From an uncultured Prevotellaceae bacterium (lineage in GTDB: Bacteria > Bacteroidota > Bacteroidia > Bacteroidales > Muribaculaceae), in contig CALGGO010000046.1 of the NCBI GenBank assembly GCA_937916085.1, positions 1 to 39,593 on the forward strand: a DNA stretch of 39,593 bases. Reading direction: 5' to 3'. The notes under the pieces were generated by a model, which was given only the letters and a program-made list of their open reading frames with translations, made no database searches and was not told the DNA's origin. Positions 15,531 to 21,494 of this stretch are shown here, in pieces. The number at the start of each line of letters is the position of its first letter. Position 1 is the stretch's first letter. Position numbers and translations under genes: made by a program.

Positions 15531-17213
15531 TTATCGCTGTGCAGCATATTGCGACGGGGTGATGCCAAAGGTGTTCTTGAAGGCGCGCGTGAAATTTGGG
15601 GTGTCGTTATAGGCACACAGTCGCGCCACGTCGGCGACATTGAGCTCGGGATGGTTGTCGAGCAAGTGCCGTGCCCTGCGCATCCTTATCACCTGGATAA
15701 ATGCCTGTGGAGTGTTGCCAGTGATGGCCAAGAGGCGTTGCCTGAACTGGTAAGGACTCAGGTTAAGGCGTGCCGCCACACTTGCCGCATCAATTTGTCC
15801 ATCACCAATAAGCTCGTTTACCACATTTACTGTGCTCTCAAGGAAGTCCTTGTCGGCATCGGATAAAGAGTCGGTCTCAACTTTCTTGGCATTTGTTGCC
15901 ATTGCAGCATCATAATTGAGATGAAGCTGCCGGTACTGCTCTCGCAGCTCGTCGATGTTGGCACTCAGTTGCTCGTTGATGGCATTCTGCCGCTTGTTGC
16001 GCCTTCGCATTATCCACCACACGAGGGCTCCTATCGCCAGCAACAACAGCGCCACCGCCACACCTATAAGAAAGATGTTGCGAGTGGTTTTGCGCTGAGC
16101 CTCGTTCTCGAGCATGAGCTCATCGTTGGCAAGCTCGGCGTTGGCACGGCTCAAGCTCTCGGCAGCCTCGCTGCTGTAGATGCTGTCTTTGAGGGCTTTG
16201 TAGCGCTCCATCTCGGCCATAGCAGCCTTGGGGTCGCTGTCCTTGAGAGCATTGTAAAGCCCCAGTCGTGAGTGACTCTCGTTGTAATAGTCCTTGAGCT
16301 TGACAAAGATGTCGGCCGCCTCGCGGTAGTATTTCACCGCCTCGGCGGGACGCTTAGTTTGCAGCATCACACCACCCATCTGGTTCAGGGCGATGCCCAG
16401 CGAGGGCAGATTGCCGTCGGCACGCAGCTGCGGGATGGCAGCCTCAAGGTTGCTTTGTGCCTCGTCGTAGCGCTTGAGCCACAACAGTGCCGATGCCATG
16501 CCCACCTGGCGCATCGCGGCGCTGCTGAGGTCGCCCTGACCCATGTTGATGTCGTAGGCCAGCTTGGCATAGTCGTAGGCCTTTTGCTCGTCGCCTAGAG
16601 AGTGGTATATCTCGTTGGCAGTGCCATAAATCACCGCCATGCGAGTGGGATTGCTGGCTTTCTTGGCATTTTCAATAGCTTTCAAAATGTAGCCCTCGGC
16701 CTGCTTGGGCTGGCGGGCACCCATGTAAATCTTGGCAAGCGTGTTGAGGCTTGAGCTCATCATGTCGGGGTCACCACTGCGCCGGTCAAGCTCATAGCAC
16801 GCCGTGGCATGGACGGCAGCTTCTTTGTAGTTGGCAAGGCGAATGAAGATAGCCCCCAGCAGGTTCTCGCAGTCGCCCTCCACAATGCGGTTGTTACCCG
16901 TTTTGCAATGCGGCAGCGCCTTGAGGCCGTAGTCGCGCGCCAGCTCAAACTGCTGCTGGTCGTAGTACCACTCGGCAGCCCAGTACCACACCTGCTGACG
17001 CAGGGTGTCAGGGTGAGTGTTGGCAGTGAAACTGAGTAGTTCATCGGTAAACTTCTCATTGTCAAGTTCCTTAAAAAAGGCATTGGCATTATTAACGTTT
17101 TGGTCTCCATCAAAATTCTTGATGAGTTGGTCCACACTGGCGGCAAGAGGCGATGAGACCCACGCCAGCATCAATGCCACAAGAATAAATCTAAACGCTT
17201 TGTGATTAGTCAT
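15531..17213 (-). CDS. Membrane-bound TPR sensor / AraC-family transcription regulator
   Basis: The 560-residue protein has a signal peptide or anchor at residues 8-25. A periplasmic stretch of about eight TPR-like helical pairs (roughly 40-345) follows, then a short coiled coil, one membrane span (FLIGVAVALLLLAIGALVWWI, about 380-401), a cytosolic coiled segment, and an AraC HTH pair at about 463-560 ending in YNDTPNFTRAFKNTFGITPSQY. This is the Bacteroidetes one-component membrane regulator plan, related in layout to hybrid two-component systems but without kinase or receiver. It would pass a periplasmic signal directly to DNA. Neighbours on the same strand are the surface-protein genes. 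The promoter (17254-17285) lies within an inverted repeat, so autoregulation is plausible. Confidence 0.85.
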   Translation of the reverse strand: MTNHKAFRFILVALMLAWVSSPLAASVDQLIKNFDGDQNVNNANAFFKELDNEKFTDELLSFTANTHPDTLRQQVWYWAAEWYYDQQQFELARDYGLKALPHCKTGNNRIVEGDCENLLGAIFIRLANYKEAAVHATACYELDRRSGDPDMMSSSLNTLAKIYMGARQPKQAEGYILKAIENAKKASNPTRMAVIYGTANEIYHSLGDEQKAYDYAKLAYDINMGQGDLSSAAMRQVGMASALLWLKRYDEAQSNLEAAIPQLRADGNLPSLGIALNQMGGVMLQTKRPAEAVKYYREAADIFVKLKDYYNESHSRLGLYNALKDSDPKAAMAEMERYKALKDSIYSSEAAESLSRANAELANDELMLENEAQRKTTRNIFLIGVAVALLLLAIGALVWWIMRRRNKRQNAINEQLSANIDELREQYRQLHLNYDAAMATNAKKVETDSLSDADKDFLESTVNVVNELIGDGQIDAASVAARLNLSPYQFRQRLLAITGNTPQAFIQVIRMRRARHLLDNHPELNVADVARLCAYNDTPNFTRAFKNTFGITPSQYAAQR

Positions 17214-17247
17214 TTTATTAAGAATACTGTGATAATTCCTTAGTTTT

Positions 17248-17286
17248 ATTTGGCAAAATTAAGCATTTTCTCCCATTTTGCCAAAT
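17248..17286. promoter_or_regulatory. 12-bp inverted repeat covering the regulator promoter
   Basis: ATTTGGCAAAAT (17248-17259) and ATTTTGCCAAAT (17275-17286) are perfect reverse complements, 15 bp apart. The arms contain the -7 and -33 boxes of the minus-strand promoter. The site lies between two divergent transcription units and could be a repressor site or an upstream activator site. Confidence 0.6.
17254..17285 (-). promoter_or_regulatory. Promoter of the TPR/AraC regulator
   Basis: TTTG (17285-17282), exactly 20 nt, then TAATTTTG (17261-17254) on the minus strand. The predicted start near 17248 leaves a leader of about 35 nt before the ATG at 17213. Confidence 0.7.
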
Positions 17287-17303
17287 AATCGCCATGCCCA
17301 CTT

Positions 17304-17319
17304 TGGCACGAAATTTGCA
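17304..17319 (+). promoter_or_regulatory. Sigma-54-type -24/-12 element (left copy)
   Basis: TGGCACGAAATTTGCA matches the sigma-54 consensus TGGCACRNNNNTTGCW at every fixed base. Its TTTG also serves as the -33 box of the promoter at 17314-17345. A second copy is at 19731-19746. Confidence 0.55.
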
Positions 17320-17345
17320 ATTATCACAAAAAAACCATAACTTTG
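17314..17345 (+). promoter_or_regulatory. Bacteroidetes-type promoter (left compound promoter)
   Basis: TTTG (17314-17317), 20 nt, TAACTTTG (17338-17345), then TAGCGAGAAAAAA. Transcription would start near 17350 and first produce the structured RNA, then the TerB-like operon at 17670. Confidence 0.7.
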
Positions 17346-17398
17346 TAGCGAGAAAAAACATAAAACAAAACAATTTTAATAAAAATTATTATGACATA

Positions 17399-17422
17399 AT
17401 GATTAAAAGACATATAGATTAA
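17399..17422 (+). CDS. Possible leader peptide MIKRHID
   Basis: A seven-codon frame whose ATG overlaps the stop of a two-codon frame (ATGACATAATG). Both follow an A/T-rich stretch like that before true starts in this window. It lies between the promoter at 17314-17345 and the structured RNA. There is no evidence of translation; it may be chance. Confidence 0.2.
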   Translation: MIKRHID

Positions 17423-17433
17423 GAAGCGTCAGC

Positions 17434-17626
17434 TTAAGTTCTTGCATCTCTGATAATTGGGGAATTATAAGATTGCTGCAAAAGAATATAAGTTACGTTC
17501 ATGTGCTTGCACGTGGACTTTTACTCGTATATTGCAGCAAAGGTTATCCCCAATACCTCAGAGAGCGTAAACGAAGTTAAATAGTCCACGTATTCTTTTT
17601 CTGTCTATACTCAGATTTTGGACTAT
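17434..17626 (+). ncRNA. Structured RNA with mutually exclusive helices (6S-like hairpin or switch-type leader)
   Basis: A long hairpin spans 17434-17580. Its helices are 17434-17441 with 17573-17580 (one mismatch), CTCTGA 17448-17453 with 17558-17563, ATTGGGGA 17456-17463 with 17547-17554, TTGCTGCAA 17473-17481 with 17532-17540, and a 10-bp terminal stem 17497-17506 with 17509-17518. The next bases, 17583-17591, can instead pair perfectly with 17511-17519, or 17581-17588 can pair with 17619-17626. A strong promoter lies upstream and an ORF starts at 17670. A rod-like hairpin of about 150 nt suggests a 6S RNA, and the competing helices suggest a 5' regulatory leader. I cannot assign a known family. 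Confidence 0.55.
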
Positions 17627-17669
17627 GATATAATTAACAACAAGTTTTTAATTATTAAAACATTTTATT

Positions 17670-18047
17670 ATGAGTTCATTAGGATTTAGTGGAGAACAAA
17701 TGATGGCAGTCCTTAGTGTGTCTCATGCCATGGTATTAATGGATGGCAAGATTGATGACAAGGAACTAGATGTCGTAATAAACCATTTAGCAAGTTTCGG
17801 AGTTCCTGTAGATGATTGGAAACCATTAATTGCCGCTGGAGACAACATGGAGCCTGCCTATGCAATGGGCATTATTGCAAGTATGAATTATGAGCAAAAG
17901 AAATATGTTGCATCATTATTGGGAGCTATTATTATTGCAGACAATGACATTAACGACAAAGAAGTCTCATTCTGGCGCTGGATAACAAAGATATGCAAGC
18001 TTCCTACTATGTCAATAAAAGAAGCTGTTGAAAACTTAAATAAGTAG
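17670..18047 (+). CDS. TerB-like small helical protein
   Basis: The 125-residue protein is all-helical with two repeated halves around MDGKIDDKELDVVINHL (about 26-42) and ADNDINDKEVSFWRWI (about 91-106). The acidic D-x-x-I-x-D-K-E pattern in each half is typical of the TerB/DjlA-like fold. These proteins accompany membrane-linked stress or phage-defence systems, but a precise role for this one is not known. No signal peptide is present. It is separated by 6 bp from a membrane-anchored partner and follows a long structured leader. The pair ends at a strong terminator (18469-18512), so the operon is only these two genes. Confidence 0.6.
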   Translation: MSSLGFSGEQMMAVLSVSHAMVLMDGKIDDKELDVVINHLASFGVPVDDWKPLIAAGDNMEPAYAMGIIASMNYEQKKYVASLLGAIIIADNDINDKEVSFWRWITKICKLPTMSIKEAVENLNK

Positions 18048-18053
18048 TCAAAA

Positions 18054-18449
18054 ATGATTTGGGCAATTCTAATTGCAATAGGAATTTTCATTGCTTTTAA
18101 ATTAGGCTCCACATCTGGGAAGGTAATTGGCAATGTGAGCAATAGTGGTGGCATGAGCAAGAAATATGCCAAGCTCTTAGAGAACATACTCGAAGGGCAC
18201 AAAGACTGTGAACTCCTAGGCGAGACAAGAACATACCTAAGAGCAGGTGTATCTAATTATGGTGGCAAGACATTGTTTCACATTCAGCAATTAACTGGCA
18301 ATAAAGTTCTTATTCAATATGAAGTCAAAAACAATCCAGTAGTACCATCATTTCAACTTGAATGGACTTTTCCTGACGACATGGATCAAGACGAGATGAT
18401 GGCTGTAATGGCTATTGACATTCAAAGAAAAATGGCAACAATTTACTAA
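18054..18449 (+). CDS. Membrane-anchored protein of unknown function, partner of TerB-like gene
   Basis: The 131-residue protein has an N-terminal membrane helix (MIWAILIAIGIFIAFKLG) and a soluble part facing the cytosol or periplasm. That part has a mixed alpha/beta pattern (YLRAGVSNYGGKTLFHIQQL, KVLIQYEVKN, FQLEWTFPDDMDQDEMMAVM). I do not recognise the family. It begins 6 bp after the TerB-like gene, with which it is probably co-translated and perhaps complexed. The base composition of both genes is AT-richer than that of the flanking surface-protein and asd genes, as if the pair came with the neighbouring accessory genes. Confidence 0.65.
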   Translation: MIWAILIAIGIFIAFKLGSTSGKVIGNVSNSGGMSKKYAKLLENILEGHKDCELLGETRTYLRAGVSNYGGKTLFHIQQLTGNKVLIQYEVKNNPVVPSFQLEWTFPDDMDQDEMMAVMAIDIQRKMATIY

Positions 18450-18468
18450 CCACATCATCATTCTAATT

Positions 18469-18512
18469 ATAGAGCAACCACATTAGCTTAGAAATGAGGT
18501 TGCTCTATTTTT
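18469..18512 (+). terminator. Intrinsic terminator of the TerB-like operon
   Basis: Perfect 11-bp arms ATAGAGCAACC (18469-18479) and GGTTGCTCTAT (18498-18508), followed by TTTT. Confidence 0.85.
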
Positions 18513-18539
18513 AATTGATTTTCAAGATATATTGTTTAG

Positions 18540-18557
18540 CCTAAGGCACTGCCTTGG
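18540..18557. repeat. Short palindrome before the RAYT gene
   Basis: CCTAAGGC-ACT-GCCTTGG, seven pairs with one bulged T. The core AAGGCAC(T)GCCTT is also found in the GTAG-palindrome at 36361-36385. Confidence 0.5.
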
Positions 18558-18619
18558 CTCACATTAACAAATGGCGGGAATTATTTTGCTGAAGTTTAGC
18601 CTTTCTCAGAAATAATGAC

Positions 18620-18627
18620 TAATTTTG
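18620..18627 (+). promoter_or_regulatory. -7 box upstream of the RAYT gene
   Basis: TAATTTTG lies 18 bp before the ATG at 18646; the -33 region holds only a weak TTTA (18595-18598). It argues against the TTG codon at 18625 as the start, since that codon would lie inside the promoter. Confidence 0.4.
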
Positions 18628-18645
18628 CTAGAAAAAAAAGATATT

Positions 18646-19680
18646 ATGGATGAGAAACGACTGGCAGCAAGGCTTGAGTGGATAAAACGGCATCCTGAAG
18701 CGATGCTTAATCACAACAGCACCCTTCAGCGCAAGGCTTCGCATGACTACCGCGGCAAAGGCATCTACATGATAACGTTGTGCACCCATGAACGCAAGGC
18801 GGTCCTGGGCACGCTGCGTGGCAGCGACGAGCGGCATGAACTGCCATGGGTGGAGCCAAGTGAGTTAGGGCGAAACGTGATACTGGCTTGGCGCGACACA
18901 CAGCACTACTACCCTAAAGTGCAGGTTATTGCCTATCAACTGATGCCCGATCACTTTCACGGCATCCTCTATGTCACCGAGGACATACCGCAACACCTGG
19001 GGCAGATAGTAAACGGCTTCAAGATTGGCTGCAACCGTGCAGTGAGGCGGTTGTTGGCGAAGGCAGAGGCCATGCCTCAGCCCACTCCTGCGACAGCCTC
19101 CCCGAAGCCACTGTCACTGCCGTTATGGGAGAAGGGCTACCACGACCGCATCCTCAGCGGAAGAGACCAACTGCAACACATGATCAACTATGTGCACGAT
19201 AATCCTCGCAGGCTGTGGCTTAAGCGCCAACGACCTGATTTCTTTACCACTCACTCTGAACTGATGATTGGTGACACAAAAGCGACAACCATCGGCAACC
19301 GTTTCTTGCTCAACTACCCATTGAAAGTGCAAGTGCAGTGCTCAAGAAAACTGACCGAGGCTCAAATCGAAGAAAAGTGGAAAGAAATTCTCAATTTGGC
19401 TGAGCAAGGCCATGTAATAGTGACTCCAGGCATAAGCCCTGGCGAGAAAACAATCTTGAACCGAGCCTTAGATGCTGGCATGCCAATAATCGTGCCAACG
19501 AGAGATAAATACTCTAACATCAAGAAGCCACCAGGCAGACTATTTGACGCTTGTGCCAATGGAACGCTCTTGCTGATTTCGCCACAACTGAAAACCTATC
19601 AAGAAGAGCTAACAGGGAGCCAATGCAGGGAGCTCAACGACCTCGCCCATTCAATTTCGATAAATCAGGCTGCGGTTTAG
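18646..19680 (+). CDS. RAYT-type HUH transposase fused to a Rossmann-like C-terminal domain
   Basis: The 344-residue protein (from ATG 18646) has a Y1_Tnp/IS200-like domain in residues 35-200. It shows the HUH motif in MPDHFHGILY (His103, His105), LWEKGYHDRIL (161-170) and YVHDNPRRL (from Tyr182, the likely region of the nucleophilic Tyr). These place it with REP-associated tyrosine transposases rather than with IS200 itself. A second domain, from about 207 (IGNRFLLNYPL) to 344, has VTPGISPGEKTILNRALDAGMPIIVP and GRLFDACANGTLLLISP, a pattern like DprA/LOG-type Rossmann folds. Similar two-domain proteins exist in other Bacteroidales, from memory. It is flanked by palindromes and is present once in this window. 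Confidence 0.75.
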   Translation: MDEKRLAARLEWIKRHPEAMLNHNSTLQRKASHDYRGKGIYMITLCTHERKAVLGTLRGSDERHELPWVEPSELGRNVILAWRDTQHYYPKVQVIAYQLMPDHFHGILYVTEDIPQHLGQIVNGFKIGCNRAVRRLLAKAEAMPQPTPATASPKPLSLPLWEKGYHDRILSGRDQLQHMINYVHDNPRRLWLKRQRPDFFTTHSELMIGDTKATTIGNRFLLNYPLKVQVQCSRKLTEAQIEEKWKEILNLAEQGHVIVTPGISPGEKTILNRALDAGMPIIVPTRDKYSNIKKPPGRLFDACANGTLLLISPQLKTYQEELTGSQCRELNDLAHSISINQAAV

Positions 19681-19706
19681 AAAGCTCCAACATGCGTTGG
19701 GCTTTC
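19680..19706 (+). terminator. Hairpin at the 3' end of the RAYT gene
   Basis: GAAAGC (19680-19685) and CCAAC (19687-19691) pair with GTTGG (19696-19700) and GCTTTC (19701-19706), with one bulged T. No long U-tract follows, so it may be a weak terminator or an element end. Confidence 0.4.
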
Positions 19707-19730
19707 GTTCACCTTGCACTGATTTTGTGG

Positions 19731-19746
19731 CACGTAATTTGCTATT
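19731..19746 (+). promoter_or_regulatory. Sigma-54-type -24/-12 element (right copy)
   Basis: TGGCACGTAATTTGCT starts within a few bases of 19730 and fits TGGCACRNNNNTTGCW fully. It aligns without gaps with the copy at 17304. Confidence 0.5.
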
Positions 19747-19769
19747 GATATGAAAAATTTATAACTTTG
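19738..19769 (+). promoter_or_regulatory. Bacteroidetes-type promoter of the toxin-antitoxin pair
   Basis: TTTG (19738-19741), 20 nt, TAACTTTG (19762-19769), followed by TAGCGAGAAAAAA exactly as in the promoter at 17314-17345. The antitoxin ATG is 23 bp downstream of the -7 box. Confidence 0.7.
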
Positions 19770-19792
19770 TAGCGAGAAAAAATAATATTACA

Positions 19793-19999
19793 ATGGAAAC
19801 AATTGAATATACCGAAAATGTACAACTCACTGTACCAACTAATGACATCAGTTTTCTTCGCTCCATCGCTAAAAGGATGGGGTGGGTAGTAAAACGCCCC
19901 AGAAAAAGTGGTATAGAAAAAGGAATGGAAGACATCCGTAAGGGAAACGTCTTTCATGCAAAGGACTCAGAAGATCTAATAAAGCAAATATTAGGTTGA
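19793..19999 (+). CDS. Antitoxin of a YafQ-type toxin-antitoxin pair
   Basis: The 68-residue protein begins METIEYTENVQLTVPTNDISFL, a short beta-strand that could be a DNA-binding or dimer segment. Next comes a basic stretch (KRMGWVVKRPRKSG) and an acidic C-terminal tail (KDSEDLIKQILG) that probably wraps the toxin. Its sequence is not that of DinJ, the usual partner of YafQ, but Bacteroidetes antitoxins of this size and layout are common before RelE/YafQ toxins. Its stop is one base before the toxin ATG, so synthesis is coupled and the antitoxin made first. The compound promoter upstream would control the pair, probably with feedback by the complex. Confidence 0.7.
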   Translation: METIEYTENVQLTVPTNDISFLRSIAKRMGWVVKRPRKSGIEKGMEDIRKGNVFHAKDSEDLIKQILG

Positions 20000-20000
20000 T

Positions 20001-20273
20001 ATGTACGAATTAATCTATACTGGGCAGTTTAAGGAATCATTAAAGAAATGTGCTAAGCGTGGACTAAACATCCAAGCTTTGGTTGAGGTTCTTAATATTT
20101 TGCAAGAAAAAGGAGAATTGCCTCCTATATATCGACCTCATAAGCTATCAAGCGATTACAGTGGATGCTGGGAATGTCATATCCAGCCAAACTGGTTATT
20201 GATTTGGGATCAAGATGACAAACAGTTAAGACTTATCCTTATAGACACTGGCACTCATTCTGATTTATTCTAA
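20001..20273 (+). CDS. YafQ/RelE-superfamily mRNA interferase toxin
   Basis: The 90-residue protein matches the YafQ group: YTGQFKESLKKCAKRG near the start, then LPPIYRPHKLSSDYSGCWECHIQPNWLLIWDQDD, and the C-terminal active-site signature TGTHSDLF. In YafQ the His of this signature and neighbouring acidic residues cut mRNA in the ribosomal A site. All these residues are present, so the toxin is probably active. Its length is the usual 90-95 residues. It overlaps nothing and starts one base after the antitoxin stop. Only about 25 bp separate it from asd, so read-through of the housekeeping gene from the TA promoter is possible. Confidence 0.9.
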   Translation: MYELIYTGQFKESLKKCAKRGLNIQALVEVLNILQEKGELPPIYRPHKLSSDYSGCWECHIQPNWLLIWDQDDKQLRLILIDTGTHSDLF

Positions 20274-20298
20274 AAAACACAAAACACCAAAAAAAAAC

Positions 20299-21318
20299 AT
20301 GAAAGTAGCGATAGTTGGCGCAAGTGGCGCTGTGGGACAAGAGTTTATGCGAGTGCTCGATGAGCAGAATTTTCCTGTTGACGAGCTGGTATTGTTTGGT
20401 TCGGCGCGTAGTGCCGGGCGCATCTTCACGTTCCGTGGCAAAGACCATGTGGTGAAGCTGTTGCAGCACAACGACGACTTCAAGGACATCGACATCGCTT
20501 TTGTGTCGATGGGTGGCGGTCCGGCACGTGAGTATGCCGAGACTATCACGAAATATGGCTGCATCATGATTGACAACAGTAGCGCGTTCCGTATGGACGA
20601 CGACGTGCCACTGGTGGTGCCAGAGGTGAACGGCGAAGACGCTCTTAACGCTCCGCGACGCATCATTGCCAACCCTAACTGCTCGACCATTATCCTGGTT
20701 GTTGCCCTGAAACCACTCGACAATATCTCACACATCAAGAATGTGCAGGTTGCGACCTATCAGGCTGCCAGTGGTGCCGGCCTGCAAGCAATGGATGAGC
20801 TGGCACTGCAGCAAAGCGAGATAGCACACGGCAAACTCGAGACCACGGTTAAGCACTTCCAGCATCAATTGGCATATAATGTAATACCTCACATTGATGT
20901 ATTCTCAGACAATGACTACACCAAGGAGGAGATGAAGATGGTGCGCGAGACGTGCAAAATCATGCACAGCGACATCCGCGTGAGCGCCACCTGCGTGCGT
21001 GTGCCAGTGATGCGCACCCACAGCGAGGCGGTGTGGATTGAGTGCGAGGAGCCTATCACCCCCGAGGAGGCACGTGCCGCAATGCAGCTCGCCCCTGGCA
21101 TAGTGGTGATGGATGAGCCCGCGAGCAACACCTACCCCATGCCCATCACCTGCACGAGGAAAGACCCCGTGTATGTGGGCCGCATCCGCATCGACACCAG
21201 TAGCGACAACGGTTTGACTTTCTGGGTAGTAGGCGACCAAATCAAGAAAGGTGCCGCCCTCAATGCCGTGCAGATTGGACAGTACCTAATATCGCACCGC
21301 GGCTTCCCTAAGAAATGA
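20299..21318 (+). CDS. asd: Aspartate-semialdehyde dehydrogenase
   Basis: The 339-residue enzyme reduces beta-aspartyl phosphate to aspartate semialdehyde with NADPH, the branch point to lysine/diaminopimelate, threonine and methionine. It has the nucleotide loop GASGAVGQ (7-14), the substrate region SSAFRMD (94-100), the catalytic cysteine in NPNCST (Cys128), the QAASGAG loop (155-161) and the acid-base histidine in RVPVMRTHSEAV (His241). The length is normal and no key residue is missing. It stands on the plus strand directly after the toxin gene and ends at a strong intrinsic terminator. It is GC-richer than the toxin-antitoxin genes before it, which marks the right edge of the accessory stretch. 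Confidence 0.95.
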   Translation: MKVAIVGASGAVGQEFMRVLDEQNFPVDELVLFGSARSAGRIFTFRGKDHVVKLLQHNDDFKDIDIAFVSMGGGPAREYAETITKYGCIMIDNSSAFRMDDDVPLVVPEVNGEDALNAPRRIIANPNCSTIILVVALKPLDNISHIKNVQVATYQAASGAGLQAMDELALQQSEIAHGKLETTVKHFQHQLAYNVIPHIDVFSDNDYTKEEMKMVRETCKIMHSDIRVSATCVRVPVMRTHSEAVWIECEEPITPEEARAAMQLAPGIVVMDEPASNTYPMPITCTRKDPVYVGRIRIDTSSDNGLTFWVVGDQIKKGAALNAVQIGQYLISHRGFPKK

Positions 21319-21404
21319 ATTTTTAAGACAATTAAGGACTAAATCTTTTTTTCTTATTTATTAAGGACAATTGAGACTTGCACTTACTAATAGTGCTAAT
21401 AGAA

Positions 21405-21456
21405 TATAAGCTGCTAGGCTTGCTAGGATGCAAGTTAGCAGCTTATAAACATTTTT
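21405..21456 (+). terminator. Intrinsic terminator after asd
   Basis: Perfect 12-bp arms TATAAGCTGCTA (21405-21416) and TAGCAGCTTATA (21436-21447), then AACATTTTT. A small extra hairpin GCACT/AGTGC lies before it. It separates asd from the convergent redox operon and may serve both. Confidence 0.85.
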
Positions 21457-21494
21457 ACTTTATCTAAAATTTTTCCTTTTAGTTCAAGGGCATA

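Noticed and set aside
18572..18590. Third sigma-54 element before the RAYT gene
   Set aside because: TGGCGGGAATTATTTTGC lacks the CAC and has spacing three bases too long.
18625..18645. TTG start for the RAYT protein adding seven residues
   Set aside because: The codon falls within the TAATTTTG promoter box; the ATG at 18646 is better placed.
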